A stretch of DNA of 64,000 nucleotides, from positions 1,535,001 through 1,599,000 of the forward strand of contig NZ_CP130044.1 of NCBI RefSeq assembly GCF_030505395.1. Direction: 5' to 3'. This stretch comes from Asticcacaulis sp. ZE23SCel15. Lineage in GTDB: Bacteria > Pseudomonadota > Alphaproteobacteria > Caulobacterales > Caulobacteraceae. Shown piece by piece: positions 28,300-37,995 of this stretch. Made by a program: the position numbers and the translations under genes. Within the stretch, counting starts at the first letter, position 1; each line of letters begins with the position of its first letter. The notes under the pieces are model-generated. The model saw only the letters and a program-made list of their open reading frames with translations. It did not search any database and was not told the DNA's origin.

Positions 28300-29286
28300 A
28301 TGAATGCGTTGCGCGCATCCGCCCTTATTCTGGCTTTGACAGCGGCCTGTCCGGTGCTGGCCCAGTCTGACGTGCCGGGATCAAACCCCATTATTCGCGA
28401 TATATTCTCGGCTGATCCGGCGGCGCTGGTCGTGGGGGATAAGGTCTACCTCTATGTCGGCCGCGATGTCTCGACCGCCGAACGCTACAATATGCCCGAC
28501 TGGCTGGCCTATTCGACCACGGATATGAAGACGTGGACGTCCCATGGCGTGGTGCTGAAACCGACCGATTTCAAGTGGGCGCGCAGCGACGCCTATGCCT
28601 CTCAGGTGGTCGAAAAGGACGGTAAGTTCTATTTCTACGCCACCGCCAAGCACAATAAGCCCGACACGGCGATGGCCATCGGCGTGGCCGTATCGGATAG
28701 CCCAACCGGCCCGTTCGTCGATGCCCGCGGCACCGCGCTGATCACTAACGCCATGACGCCTGATGCCAAGCACGACTGGAGCGATATCGATCCGACCGTG
28801 TTTACCGATGATGACGGCACCTCATGGCTGATGTGGGGTAATGAGAAGGCGTATCTGGTTAAGCTTAAAGCCAACATGACCGAACTGGACGGCCCGATCA
28901 CAGAGGTCAGCCTGCCCCACTATACCGAAGGCCCGTGGCTGCATAAGCGCGGCGATATGTATTATGTGAGCTATGCGTCGTGGGATAAGGGCGATGCCGG
29001 TGAGTACATTTCCTATGCCACCGCGCCGTCGGTTCAGGGGCCGTGGACCTATCGCGGGAAGCTGACCGGCATGGCTGAGAACAGCACCACCATCCACCCG
29101 GCGATCATCGAGTTCAAGGGCCAGTCCTATTTCTTCTACCACGATGGCGCATGGTCGATTGGCGACCAGAAGGGCGGCAGCTATCGCCGCGCGGTCAGGG
29201 TTGAACCGCTTGATTATAATGCTGACGGTACGATTAAGCCGATTACGCAAACCAAGGCCGGGGTATCAGTAGAGCCTAAGCCCTAA
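28300..29286 (+). CDS. Exported GH43 enzyme, single domain
   Basis: The 328-residue protein has a signal peptide ([22 protein letters not shown]). The GH43 catalytic residues are visible: Asp in SADPAALV, Asp in SDIDPTVF, Glu in YTEGPWLH. There is no additional domain. Such compact members include arabinofuranosidases and xylosidases. The ATG at 28300 follows GGGAG. Its stop overlaps the convergent engB stop by four bases. It is physically separated from the main hemicellulose locus by 10 kb and interrupts the rpmH-to-argB housekeeping order. Confidence 0.85.
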   Translation: MNALRASALILALTAACPVLAQSDVPGSNPIIRDIFSADPAALVVGDKVYLYVGRDVSTAERYNMPDWLAYSTTDMKTWTSHGVVLKPTDFKWARSDAYASQVVEKDGKFYFYATAKHNKPDTAMAIGVAVSDSPTGPFVDARGTALITNAMTPDAKHDWSDIDPTVFTDDDGTSWLMWGNEKAYLVKLKANMTELDGPITEVSLPHYTEGPWLHKRGDMYYVSYASWDKGDAGEYISYATAPSVQGPWTYRGKLTGMAENSTTIHPAIIEFKGQSYFFYHDGAWSIGDQKGGSYRRAVRVEPLDYNADGTIKPITQTKAGVSVEPKP

Positions 29287-29930
29287 AGCGTAACCCCGCA
29301 CGCCATCATGATTTCGGCGCGCAGTTCGGGGATGCCTAAGCCTTTTTCCGAAGAGGTGGCGATCACGAGCGGGTGAGCGGCCGGACGCTTTTTGATGGCG
29401 TTCTGGCTTTCGGCCACGACCTTTTCCAGTTCGGAAGGCTTGATTTTATCGGCCTTGGTCAGGATGATCTGATAGCTGACGGCGGCCAGATCGAGCGCAT
29501 CCATCGGCTCATTATCCACGCTTTTCAGGCCGTGACGGGCATCGATCAGTAGATAGGCGCGCTTAAGACTGGGGCGGCCACGCAGGTAGTCACGGCCTAG
29601 ATTCTGGAATTTCTTGACGGTGGTCTTGGACGCGCGCGCCCAGCCATAGCCGGGCAAATCGACCAGACGCAATTTTTCCTCCAGCACGAAGAAATTGACC
29701 TCGCGCGTGCGGCCGGGCTCATTGGACGCCCGCGCCAGATGGTTTTGCCCGACCAAAGCATTGATCAGGCTGGATTTGCCGACGTTGGAGCGTCCGGCAA
29801 AGGCGACTTCGGGCAGGTCGTCGGGCGGCAATTGCTCAATCTGGGCCGCGCCCATGAGAAAGCGGACAGGCCGCGCGAATTGTATCCGCGCGGCCTCCAG
29901 AACGTCTTCGCTATAGAGTGGTTCGGTCAA
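29283..29930 (-). CDS. engB: Ribosome-assembly GTPase EngB (YsxC/YihA)
   Basis: The 215-residue GTPase has GRSNVGKSS (G1), DLPGYGWA (G3), TKAD (G4) and the family-specific [12 protein letters not shown] switch I. EngB helps assembly of the large ribosomal subunit. It starts immediately after the yidC stop with no gap, so the pair is co-transcribed. Confidence 0.93.
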   Translation of the reverse strand: MTEPLYSEDVLEAARIQFARPVRFLMGAAQIEQLPPDDLPEVAFAGRSNVGKSSLINALVGQNHLARASNEPGRTREVNFFVLEEKLRLVDLPGYGWARASKTTVKKFQNLGRDYLRGRPSLKRAYLLIDARHGLKSVDNEPMDALDLAAVSYQIILTKADKIKPSELEKVVAESQNAIKKRPAAHPLVIATSSEKGLGIPELRAEIMMACGVTL

Positions 29931-31883
29931 CTAAACGTCCTTTTTCTTGCGCGAACGCTTGGTACCGGCAGCCGTCGTGCCGCCTGAGATGACCTCGCCC
30001 TTGATAACCTTGCCGTCATCGTCGCCCGCGGTGGCCGTGACGGTCGCGGTTTGCGTCGTCTCGGCCGTTGGTTTTCTGAACTTGCCGATAAAGGTATCGA
30101 TCGGGTTTTCGACCTTCAGGCGGTGCATAATCGAATATTGCTGAGCGATGGTCAGCACGTTCGACCAGGTCCAGTAGATCAGCAGGCCGACCGCGAACGG
30201 TGCCATGATGAAGGTGAACATCAGCGGCATAAAGGCAAAGATCTTGCGCTGAATGGGGTCGGGTGCGGGCGGGTTCATGCCTTGGGTCAGCCACATGGTG
30301 AAGCCGTACAGAATGGCCACAATGCCGATATGCAAAGGCCCGCCGAGGATCGAGCCAATCAGCGGCACGGTGGCCGGATCGTAAGGGATCAGGCCAAACA
30401 GGTTAAAAATGGTCGACGGATCACGCGCCGACAGATCGTTGATATAGCCAAAGAACGGCGCATGACGCATTTCGATGGTGACGAACAGCACCTTATACAG
30501 CGCATAAAAGACCGGAATTTGCAGCAGCATCGGAAGGCAGCCGGTCATCGGATTGACCTTTTCCTTCTGATACATGTTCATCATTTCGATCTGCATCTTT
30601 TGGGCGTCGCCCTCATACTTTTTCTTCAGTTCCTCGACCTTGGGCTGAAGCATCTTCATCTTGGTCATGGACTCGTATGACTTGTGCGCCAGCGGATAGA
30701 AGATCAGCTTGACCACAACGGTCAGCCCTAAGATGGCCAGACCGAAATTGCCCATGAACTGATAAAGCTGATCCAGAACCCAGAACATCGGCTGGGTCAG
30801 GAACCATAAAAAGCCCCAGTCAATGGCCCAAGTAAAATTCGGGAGGCCCAGACTTTTCTGATAGCCCTCTAAAATACTTGAAACCTTGGCACCCGCAAAA
30901 AGGTGATGGGTTTCGCTAATTTGAGTACCCGGCTTTAGGGTTACCGGATTGGCCACATAGCCAACCTGATAGATGAACTCACCATTGCCTTTAGGCGTTG
31001 CCTTCATGGCCGCATGGACAGCTTTGTTCTGGGCCGGAATAACGCTGGCCAGCCAATATTTGTCGGTGATGCCCATCCACCCGCCAGTTGAATCTTGCTT
31101 GAAATCCTTCTTCTTGGCGTCCTTTTCCCAGCTATGGAATTTAAGCTCCGGGCGCGTATAGGCCGTGCCGCTGGCATCTTTTGAGAATGAGCCTACAGCA
31201 CCTTCGTGCAAAATTTGATTTTTACCCAAGCTTTCCGGCACGCCATCGCGAACGATATTGGCATACGGAGCCAAAGTCACCGGAACGCCCGACACATTGA
31301 TCACCTTTTCGGTAACCGTGATCATATAGTTTTCGTCAATGGCATAGGTGCGCTCAAAACGCAGCCCTGCGCCATTATCATACCCCAAAACCACATTTTT
31401 GCCGACACTCAGCTTATCGCCTGACACCAGCGTCCATTGGGTAGAGGCATTGGGGAGTCCCGCGATATTTTGACCCAACCAGCCGGATTCGGCGTAATAG
31501 GCATGTTGCGCGCCTTCGGGGCGAAACAGCTCCACATTAGGGGAGTTCTTATCGAGGGTTTCCTCATACTTGGTCAGGAACAGGTCATCAAAACGCGCAC
31601 CCGTCAGTGACAAAGACCCTTTTAAGGATGGTGTCTCAATAGGTATTCTGGGTGTGCGGGCCACGGCCTGTTCACGGGTGATGACAATCGCGCCTCCACT
31701 AACACCCGGCATATTGGGAGTTGCCGGATCCGCGCTTGCAGCCGCGGCGGCTTTTTCGCGGGCCGCCTGTTCCTTTTCCATCTGCGGGTTCAGGACAAAG
31801 AACTGATAGCCAAACAATATCACCATCGATAGGGCGATAAAGAGGAACATATTGCGGTTGTCGGCGGTCTTGTTGGGCGTCAT
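29931..31883 (-). CDS. yidC: Membrane protein insertase YidC
   Basis: The 650-residue protein has an N-terminal membrane anchor (about residues 10-27), a large periplasmic beta domain (about 50-365), and five C-terminal membrane helices with the YidC signatures FYPLAHKSYESMTKMK, and NPMTGCLPMLLQIPVFYALYK (split across loop C1). The Lys/Arg-rich tail (KRSRKKKD) binds ribosomes in Alphaproteobacteria. It inserts and folds inner membrane proteins. It lies after rnpA with a 55-base gap; no yidD gene is found there. Confidence 0.95.
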   Translation of the reverse strand: MTPNKTADNRNMFLFIALSMVILFGYQFFVLNPQMEKEQAAREKAAAAASADPATPNMPGVSGGAIVITREQAVARTPRIPIETPSLKGSLSLTGARFDDLFLTKYEETLDKNSPNVELFRPEGAQHAYYAESGWLGQNIAGLPNASTQWTLVSGDKLSVGKNVVLGYDNGAGLRFERTYAIDENYMITVTEKVINVSGVPVTLAPYANIVRDGVPESLGKNQILHEGAVGSFSKDASGTAYTRPELKFHSWEKDAKKKDFKQDSTGGWMGITDKYWLASVIPAQNKAVHAAMKATPKGNGEFIYQVGYVANPVTLKPGTQISETHHLFAGAKVSSILEGYQKSLGLPNFTWAIDWGFLWFLTQPMFWVLDQLYQFMGNFGLAILGLTVVVKLIFYPLAHKSYESMTKMKMLQPKVEELKKKYEGDAQKMQIEMMNMYQKEKVNPMTGCLPMLLQIPVFYALYKVLFVTIEMRHAPFFGYINDLSARDPSTIFNLFGLIPYDPATVPLIGSILGGPLHIGIVAILYGFTMWLTQGMNPPAPDPIQRKIFAFMPLMFTFIMAPFAVGLLIYWTWSNVLTIAQQYSIMHRLKVENPIDTFIGKFRKPTAETTQTATVTATAGDDDGKVIKGEVISGGTTAAGTKRSRKKKDV

Positions 31884-31938
31884 CGACAGTCTTTATTCAG
31901 AGGTTAAGGTACAAATTGTCCGGTGGAGCGGCCCGCCA

Positions 31939-32316
31939 TCAGCGCGGGCTTTGTTTGGGCGACAGCCTTATCAGGGCGCGTCTTATATCGTCAAGCAAAC
32001 CTTGCCAATCACGCGAACAGGTGCCGGGCTTAGGGGGTGCGTCTTTCACAGGCGTATCGGCCCGCGCGATCAGCACATAGTCATGGCCGGCCACGCCAAG
32101 CTCAGGGATCAGCGCTTGCGCGGCTGCCCGCAGGCGGCGTTTGGCGCGGTTGCGCACCACAGCCCCGCCGACCTTTTTAGTGGCGGTAAAACCGACCCTT
32201 ATGTCATCCGATCCGTCCTCACGGGCGCGCATCTGCACCACCACACAGCCTTGCGCCCGGTAGGGGGCACGGGCGGCGGCAAGGAAATCGGCGCGATCGG
32301 TCAAACGCTTAATCAT
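31939..32316 (-). CDS. rnpA: Ribonuclease P protein component
   Basis: A 125-residue basic protein with the RNase P protein signature RNRAKRRLRAA and an N-terminal RLTDRADFLAA. It helps the catalytic RNA mature tRNA 5' ends. The Met at 32316 (MIKRLTDR) is preferred because the family begins there; an open extension to 32334 gives six more residues. The gene follows rpmH, a classic order, with a palindromic repeat in between. Confidence 0.92.
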   Translation of the reverse strand: MIKRLTDRADFLAAARAPYRAQGCVVVQMRAREDGSDDIRVGFTATKKVGGAVVRNRAKRRLRAAAQALIPELGVAGHDYVLIARADTPVKDAPPKPGTCSRDWQGLLDDIRRALIRLSPKQSPR

Positions 32317-32415
32317 GATAAGGCCCAGATGCACAAAGAGCCCAAAGTCGTTAAACCAAGGGCTCTTTGAATATTATGCGAGGTATAAAGCGTTGCTGCT
32401 TTAAGTCTTTAGAAC

Positions 32416-32460
32416 GCGCATCTTAATCCGAAAACCGTATACACTTTTCGGGATGCGCTC
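32416..32460. repeat. Dispersed palindromic repeat, copy 2
   Basis: Arms GCGCATC/GATGCGC and CCGAAAA/TTTTCGG; same orientation as the copy at 7142. It lies five bases after the rpmH stop, between rpmH and rnpA, so it may act as a transcript hairpin separating their expression. Confidence 0.8.
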
Positions 32461-32464
32461 GAAC

Positions 32465-32599
32465 TTAGGCAGTCAGGCGCTTACGACCCTTGGCGCGGCG
32501 ACGCGCGACAACTTTTTGGCCGTTCTTGGTGGCCATGCGCGAGCGGAAGCCGTGACGGCGCTTGCGCACGAGTTGGCTTGGCTGGTAGGTGCGTTTCAT
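32465..32599 (-). CDS. rpmH: 50S ribosomal protein L34
   Basis: The 44-residue protein reads [18 protein letters not shown], then [10 protein letters not shown] and a Lys/Arg-rich end GRKRLTA, the invariant L34 sequence. GGAG precedes the ATG by seven bases. It is a structural part of the large ribosomal subunit and is co-oriented with rnpA. Confidence 0.97.
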   Translation of the reverse strand: MKRTYQPSQLVRKRRHGFRSRMATKNGQKVVARRRAKGRKRLTA

Positions 32600-32782
32600 G
32601 GTCTGCTCCGATTAAGGACGATAGCCCTCAATGAATTGAGCTACCTTAGTAAAGAGGCGCGTGGATATGACAACAGGCCGCGATTGTCAACGTCATTTAG
32701 GCCTTACGCCATAAGAATCTATGATGTATTATGAAAATTCAAACGGATTCAAAGCGCGACCGCTCAAAAGTCCGCCCTGACC

Positions 32783-34504
32783 ATGACTAACCCAAAGGCA
32801 TTGTATCGGGTGTTCGACCTCGCGACGTCCAGAAAGCCGGAAAAAAAGCCCGGACATAAGCCAAAGGTGCCGGACAGCAACCCGCTGGGTCTGCCGTCGG
32901 CGTTGAAACCCGATGGCTGGGCTCTGCGTGATGGCGGTCATCGTGGCGGAACGTCGGATAGTTCATATGCCAGCGTACAGTGGGCGCAGCGTCTTTATAA
33001 TGCCGCCCGAACCGGCGCTTATTGGGGTGCTCGGATATTAAGGCGTCTGCGGACGTTTTTTACCGGATTGTCGGGTCGGCTGCTGATCATCAGCGCCATT
33101 TTCGTGGTGGTCGTCGAAGTCCTTATTCTCATTCCGTCATTGGCCTCGTTTCAGGAACGCTGGCTGATCGACCGCATCCGTCAGGCTGAAATCGCCTCGC
33201 TGGCGCTTGATGCCTCCAGCGAAAAGACCGTGACCGAAGATTTGTCGCGCCAGCTTTTGACCAGTGCCGGGGCGAAATATCTGGCCATCCAGAATCAACA
33301 AGGCACGCGCGACTATGTGCTGTCGGACTTTAATATCACCGTCATTCCTGACGTGATCGATCAGCGCACCAGCCGTTCGGATATTCGCGGCGATATCGCC
33401 TATCTGTGGGGGCCGTGGCGCACCCTGATGGGGCAACCCGATCGCCTTATCCATACCGAAGCTGTGCCCAAGGTCCGTAAAGGCGGCGAACTGATCGAAA
33501 TCATCGTGCCCGCCGAACCGCTGAAACAGGAATTAAAGACCTATCTGGGGTCGATGCTGCGCATGTCGATGACCATATCCTTGGCGGCGGGGCTTTTGGT
33601 GTTTGTGGGTCTGTCTATATTCATTGTGCGCCCCATCCAGAACCTGACCAGGGTGATCGCCAGCTTCAAAGCCAACCCTGAAGACATGACCAATGCCCCC
33701 AAGCTATCCGGGCGGCGCGATGAGATCGGCCATATCGAAGAAGAACTGGCCGCCATGCAGGCAGAGGTCCGTCACGCCCTGACCTCACGGGCGCGACTGG
33801 CGGCGCTTGGGCAGGCGGTCTCCAAGATCAACCACGATTTGCGTAACATGCTGACCTCGGCCCAGATGGCGTCTGACCGGCTGGCGGAGTCACCTGATCC
33901 GATGGTCGCCAAGGCCCTGCCGCGGCTGGAGCGGGCGCTCGACCGGGCGCTTAATCTGGCGCAAAATGTGCTCAACTACGGCAAATCCGACGAAGTGGCG
34001 CCTCGGTTTCAGATCCTGAAGCTGCGCGACATGGCCTATGCGGCGGCCGAGGATGCGGGTCTTGGCCTGACGCCCAAATCGCCTGAGCCGGTGCGCTTTG
34101 CGCTCAAGGCCCCCAAGGGCTTTCATTTCGAGGCCGACCCGGAACACATGCACCGCCTGCTGGTCAATCTGATGCGTAATGCCCGTCAGGCCATTGAGCG
34201 TCAGCCCAACCGCCAGGTCTATGATTCCACAGCCCGCAAAGGACCGCTTGGGCGGGTGACCCTGACGGCCACAAAGTCGGTCGATGAGGTGATCCTTACC
34301 GTGTCCGACGATGGCCCCGGTATCCCTGAAAAAATCCGCGAGCAGCTATTCAAACCGTTTTCAGCCTCGGCCCAGGCGGATGGTTCCGGGCTTGGGCTGG
34401 CGATCGCGCGCGAACTGGCGCAAACTCACGGCGGTGATGTGCATCTGGCGCAAACCGGCCCGGACGGCACGACGTTCGAGATCAGGCTGCCGCTAAAAAG
34501 CTAA
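32783..34504 (+). CDS. Membrane sensor histidine kinase
   Basis: This 573-residue kinase has a polar N-terminal region of about 90 residues, membrane helices at about 99-119 and 263-283 flanking a periplasmic sensor of about 140 residues, a HAMP-like linker (RPIQNLTRVI), phospho-His351 in KINHDLRN, and an ATPase domain with NLMRNARQAI, DDGPGIP and GSGLGLAIA. No response regulator is adjacent. The long cytosolic N-terminus before the first helix is unusual, and the assigned ATG lacks a clear ribosome-binding site, so the true start may be further in. The signal is unknown. Confidence 0.87.
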   Translation: MTNPKALYRVFDLATSRKPEKKPGHKPKVPDSNPLGLPSALKPDGWALRDGGHRGGTSDSSYASVQWAQRLYNAARTGAYWGARILRRLRTFFTGLSGRLLIISAIFVVVVEVLILIPSLASFQERWLIDRIRQAEIASLALDASSEKTVTEDLSRQLLTSAGAKYLAIQNQQGTRDYVLSDFNITVIPDVIDQRTSRSDIRGDIAYLWGPWRTLMGQPDRLIHTEAVPKVRKGGELIEIIVPAEPLKQELKTYLGSMLRMSMTISLAAGLLVFVGLSIFIVRPIQNLTRVIASFKANPEDMTNAPKLSGRRDEIGHIEEELAAMQAEVRHALTSRARLAALGQAVSKINHDLRNMLTSAQMASDRLAESPDPMVAKALPRLERALDRALNLAQNVLNYGKSDEVAPRFQILKLRDMAYAAAEDAGLGLTPKSPEPVRFALKAPKGFHFEADPEHMHRLLVNLMRNARQAIERQPNRQVYDSTARKGPLGRVTLTATKSVDEVILTVSDDGPGIPEKIREQLFKPFSASAQADGSGLGLAIARELAQTHGGDVHLAQTGPDGTTFEIRLPLKS

Positions 34505-34515
34505 AGGTTGGTGTT

Positions 34516-34941
34516 TTGGATTTTGAAGATTTGATGGAATTGTCGCGGGATTCTTATGTCTCGCAGTTTGCCAGCTTTATTGAAAAGCAGCAGGCCCTGC
34601 ATGACAAAGGTTCGGCCGAAGTCAAGTTTCAGCTCTCCGATCAAAGCGGCCTTTATCGCCGCCTATATTGCGCGGACTATGCCTCCGGTGGTGAGGGTGG
34701 GCAGATTGTTGAAATGACACCCGACGAAGAGGTCAGTTTTGACCCGATTTCTGTATCTCTGGGTGAACTGGAAATGACGGTTCAACGCCTGAACTGGCAT
34801 GATGTGACCCTGACGCTGGAGGGAGAGGCCTTGCCGCCCGATGCCTTTGCGGAATGGTTTGAAACCTGGTTCGATCCGGAAGATGTCAATACCGACTGGG
34901 ACTTCGAAATTTTCCAGCCACGTCCATTCGCTGCTGCTTGA
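34516..34941 (+). CDS. Hypothetical acidic protein
   Basis: A 141-residue acidic soluble protein (MDFEDLMELSRDSYV start; [14 protein letters not shown] near the end). It begins 11 bases after the histidine kinase stop, so it is likely in the same transcript and could be linked to that signalling protein. I do not recognise the family. Its last 59 bases overlap another short frame at 34883-35047. Confidence 0.6.
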   Translation: MDFEDLMELSRDSYVSQFASFIEKQQALHDKGSAEVKFQLSDQSGLYRRLYCADYASGGEGGQIVEMTPDEEVSFDPISVSLGELEMTVQRLNWHDVTLTLEGEALPPDAFAEWFETWFDPEDVNTDWDFEIFQPRPFAAA

Positions 34942-35047
34942 CGGACACGATATCCATGTCGATTTTGGCACCGCCCCGGTCGAGGCACTGGTGGAGCTGT
35001 TTGTTCTGATTGAAGGCGCAGGCGTCAAGGCGCTCACCCTGTCCTAA
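34883..35047 (+). CDS. Possible small overlapping gene
   Basis: A 54-residue frame starting [10 protein letters not shown], with a compact, well-formed C-terminal part ([28 protein letters not shown]) that reads like real protein: alternating hydrophobic strands then a helix. It overlaps the preceding gene by 59 bases in another frame and the convergent sirtuin gene by 14. The coding-like part begins only after the overlap, so an alternative is that the upstream gene once continued into it by a frame change. Confidence 0.45.
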   Translation: MSIPTGTSKFSSHVHSLLLDGHDIHVDFGTAPVEALVELFVLIEGAGVKALTLS

Positions 35048-35747
35048 GCAACCGCTCAACAAATGCCGGCACAACCTTGGTCGCGGGGCCCAGTATCTTC
35101 TCATCAAACAGACTGTGCCCCAGCGAGGGTTCAAGGTTTAGCTCAACTGTGTGGGCGCCTGCCGCCCGCGCTTCCTGCACAAAACCGGCGGCGGGGTAAA
35201 CATTGCCGGACGTGCCGATCGAGATAAACAGATCGCAGGCCGAAAGCGCGTCATAGATCGCCTCCATCTCAAGCGGCATTTCCCCGAACCAGACGATATG
35301 CGGCCTTAAAAACCCGCGATCATCAAACGGCGAGGGCGCGCTCGGGTCAATATCGCCCGTCCAGTCGATCGCCCGTTCCGTCACGGTGCAGCGCGCTTTC
35401 AGCAGTTCGCCATGCATGTGGATCAGCCGGAAGCCAGCCTTTGCGGGCAGGGCGGCATGGGCGCGGTCATGCAGGTCATCAACATTCTGGGTTACCAGCA
35501 GGATATCGTCGTCCCATGCACTGGCCAGCCGCGCCAAAGCTTCGTGGGCGGCATTGGGTTTAACCTCAGCCAACTGGCGGCGACGCTGATTGTAGAAATC
35601 CTGCACCAGCGCCGGATTGGCCGCATAGCCTTCCGGCGTAGCGACCTCTTCGACGCGATGCCCGCACCACAGCCCGTCCGAGGCCCTGAAGGTCGGCACG
35701 CCCGATTCCGCCGAAATCCCTGCCCCGGTCAGGATGACGATTTTCAT
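35034..35747 (-). CDS. cobB: Sirtuin-type NAD-dependent deacylase with missing zinc cysteines
   Basis: A 237-residue sirtuin: [15 protein letters not shown] (NAD site), TQNVDDLH, catalytic His in HMHGEL, and PHIVWFGE. The class III Tyr/Arg-like region suggests desuccinylase or deacetylase activity on lysine. The zinc-binding module normally has two CxxC pairs; here only one Cys remains ([10 protein letters not shown]) and the second pair is replaced by [10 protein letters not shown]. The fold must be stabilised otherwise or activity is altered. The start overlaps the ggt stop by four bases, an operon arrangement. Confidence 0.88.
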   Translation of the reverse strand: MKIVILTGAGISAESGVPTFRASDGLWCGHRVEEVATPEGYAANPALVQDFYNQRRRQLAEVKPNAAHEALARLASAWDDDILLVTQNVDDLHDRAHAALPAKAGFRLIHMHGELLKARCTVTERAIDWTGDIDPSAPSPFDDRGFLRPHIVWFGEMPLEMEAIYDALSACDLFISIGTSGNVYPAAGFVQEARAAGAHTVELNLEPSLGHSLFDEKILGPATKVVPAFVERLLRTG

Positions 35748-37465
35748 GGCTGACCTTTGAGAACGACGCCTTCTCTGCGGGGGTCGGCTCCCCCGTCATA
35801 GCTCCCGTCGGGTGTGCGCATGATGCCGTGGATGCCGGATTCTTCACCGGCTGAGGCCGTGATGTTGTAGCCCATGCCCGTAAGTGACGTGACCACCGCA
35901 GGGTTCATCCGGCCGGTTTCAATGCGCAGGCTGTCGCCACGGGCAATGACATTGGGCAGGGCAGCGGCATCGCTGACACTCATGCCCCAGTCCAGCACCG
36001 CCACCAAAGTTTTTAAGTTATAGCCCAGAATATTAGACCCGCCGGGCGAGCCGATCAGCGCCACAACCTTATGGTCCTTATCCAGAACGATCACCGGCGA
36101 CATGGAGGAGCGGGGACGTTTGCTACCTTCGACCGAATTGGCGGCTTTCTGACCATCCGCCATGACGGGCGAGAACGAAAAATCGGTCAGTTGGTTATTC
36201 AAAAAGAAACCGCCGACCATCCGGCCAGTGCCGAAAAAGCTTTCGACCGTGGTGGTCATGCTGACCGCATTGCCATAGGCGTCAATAATCACAAAATGCG
36301 ACGTGCCCGCCGGTTCAAGGGTATTGTCGGGGGCAAGCGCCACACTAGTCGGCGGCGTTCCCGCCTTTGGGGCAGGCGATGGCGTGCCGGGGGTGATCAT
36401 CGCCGCACGCTCCACCACATAGGCCGGATCAATCATTCCCTCAGTCGGCACCCGCACAAACGCCGGGTCGGCGACATACTGATCGCGGTCAACATACATC
36501 AGCTTTTCGGCCTCAATCAGGGCCGACCAGCCGCGCGCATCATCCTTTCCCCACGCACCCATCGGGAAACGCTCCAGCAATTGCAGGCCCTGAATCAACG
36601 ACACCCCGCTGGAGGGAGGTGGCGGCGCGCACACTATATAGACGCGGTACGGCCCGCACACCGGGGCCTGCTCAAGGGGGCGGTAGTTGGCGAAATCTGA
36701 GGGCTGCAAATCACCGGGCAGCGGCCCCTGATGGGTGCGAGCAATGATCTGATCGACCAGCGGCCCGGACTTGAAAATCGCTGCCCCATCTTTGGCCAGG
36801 GTTTTCAGAGTCGCGGCATAGGCAAGATTGGTCTGAATATCGCCGGTGGTTTTAAGCCCGCCCTGACCATTGCCCCAATAGGTGCGGTAGTCTTCGGTCC
36901 TGGACTGGGGGAAGCGCTCGCTTTTCAGGTAATTGCCCAGACGCGGGGAAATGGTAAAGCCGCTCTCCGCCAGCGTGATTGATGATCCGAACAGATCGTG
37001 CCAGGGCAGCTTGCCGTGGTCCTTATGGGCGGCCTCCAGCATAATGACGGCCCCCGGCACGCCAGTGGCGCGACCGGACACGATGGCCTCACCAAATGGC
37101 AGGGGTTTGCCGTCGCGCATAAACAGATTGCCATCTGCCGTGGCCGGTGCCACCTCCCGCCCGTCATAGGCCGTCAGGGTTTTGGACTTCGCGTCATGAT
37201 AGGTCATGAACGCCCCGCCGCCGAGGCCGGAGCTTTGTGGCTCGACCAGCCCCAGCGTCGCCTGTACCGCCACCGCCGCGTCAATGGCGGTGCCCCCGGC
37301 ATTCAATATATCCATCCCGGCTTTTGAGGCCAGAGGGTTGGCCGCCACCACGATCGGGGTGGTTTTCGCTGTCTCCGTGGCGGAAACGTGCGCACAGGCC
37401 CCGATGAAAAGACTCAGGGCAACAACAGAGGTGAGGGCGGTGCGGCGGGACAGATGATTATGCAT
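35744..37465 (-). CDS. ggt: Gamma-glutamyltransferase
   Basis: The 573-residue precursor has a signal region with a possible lipobox (FIGAC near residue 24). The autoprocessing/nucleophile Thr is in the [17 protein letters not shown] block, and GSPGGSNI binds the gamma-glutamyl group. GGT hydrolyses glutathione or transfers its glutamyl group in the periplasm after self-cleavage into two subunits. Length is normal. It is co-translated with the sirtuin. Confidence 0.92.
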   Translation of the reverse strand: MHNHLSRRTALTSVVALSLFIGACAHVSATETAKTTPIVVAANPLASKAGMDILNAGGTAIDAAVAVQATLGLVEPQSSGLGGGAFMTYHDAKSKTLTAYDGREVAPATADGNLFMRDGKPLPFGEAIVSGRATGVPGAVIMLEAAHKDHGKLPWHDLFGSSITLAESGFTISPRLGNYLKSERFPQSRTEDYRTYWGNGQGGLKTTGDIQTNLAYAATLKTLAKDGAAIFKSGPLVDQIIARTHQGPLPGDLQPSDFANYRPLEQAPVCGPYRVYIVCAPPPPSSGVSLIQGLQLLERFPMGAWGKDDARGWSALIEAEKLMYVDRDQYVADPAFVRVPTEGMIDPAYVVERAAMITPGTPSPAPKAGTPPTSVALAPDNTLEPAGTSHFVIIDAYGNAVSMTTTVESFFGTGRMVGGFFLNNQLTDFSFSPVMADGQKAANSVEGSKRPRSSMSPVIVLDKDHKVVALIGSPGGSNILGYNLKTLVAVLDWGMSVSDAAALPNVIARGDSLRIETGRMNPAVVTSLTGMGYNITASAGEESGIHGIMRTPDGSYDGGADPRREGVVLKGQP

Positions 37466-37646
37466 TTAGTAAACTTAAGTACGCAGGTGCGAAAAGACAA
37501 ACTCAAATACACAGCCACGGTTTGATCAACAGGAAATCCGAAAAAATAGCGTTCCTGTCGTCATTTTGATCTTGCCTTTGCGCGTCTAAGCGACTAATTG
37601 TCCGCCCTCGCTGACGGGCAAGCCTGTTACGCGACACGAAAGGTGC

Positions 37647-37723
37647 GCACTCGTAGCTCAGCTGGATAGAGCATCAGACTACGAATTTGAGGGTCGGGCG
37701 TTCGAATCGCTCCGAGTGCGCCA
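37647..37723 (+). tRNA. tRNA-Arg (anticodon ACG)
   Basis: A 77-base cloverleaf: acceptor GCACTCG/CGAGTGC, discriminator G and encoded CCA at 37721-37723; D arm GCTC...GAGC; anticodon stem TCAGA/TTTGA (one G-T pair) with loop CTACGAA giving ACG; T loop TTCGAAT with stem GGGCG/CGCTC. A strong terminator follows directly. Confidence 0.93.
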
Positions 37724-37768
37724 TTCCACTAAAAAAGCCTCCCGGACGGGAGGCTTTTTTAGTGGAAT
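37724..37768 (+). terminator. Terminator after tRNA-Arg
   Basis: A near-perfect palindrome with GC-rich core GCCTCCCG/CGGGAGGC, A6/T6 flanks and further paired ends (TTCCACT/AGTGGAA). The arms start at the last base of the tRNA. It could terminate on both strands. Confidence 0.85.
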
Positions 37769-37995
37769 AATGCCGTCATTATACTCACCCTTCTGAAAAC
37801 ATGACCTTTCAAACGTAAGCGTCAGTACTGCACGGCCTTGGCGGCAAAATACCCTCCATTTTTAAACTCACTTGAATCCGGTTGGATGGACGTACGCTTT
37901 TGCGTGATTTTTTTGAGCCCTGGTCAGCTTAGGGGCTTTCCTTTTGGGGACAGGAATGTGATTTTCAACCCCATGACGAAAAGGACGGTTGCGTA

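Noticed and set aside
37645-37722. tRNA-Arg lacking the CCA end
   Set aside because: Shifting the acceptor stem by two bases (GCACTCG/CGAGTGC) gives a normal 77-base tRNA with discriminator G and encoded CCA at 37721-37723.
37647-37995. Integration site of a mobile island at tRNA-Arg
   Set aside because: No integrase, no repeated tRNA 3' fragment and no island genes follow; housekeeping-type genes continue.
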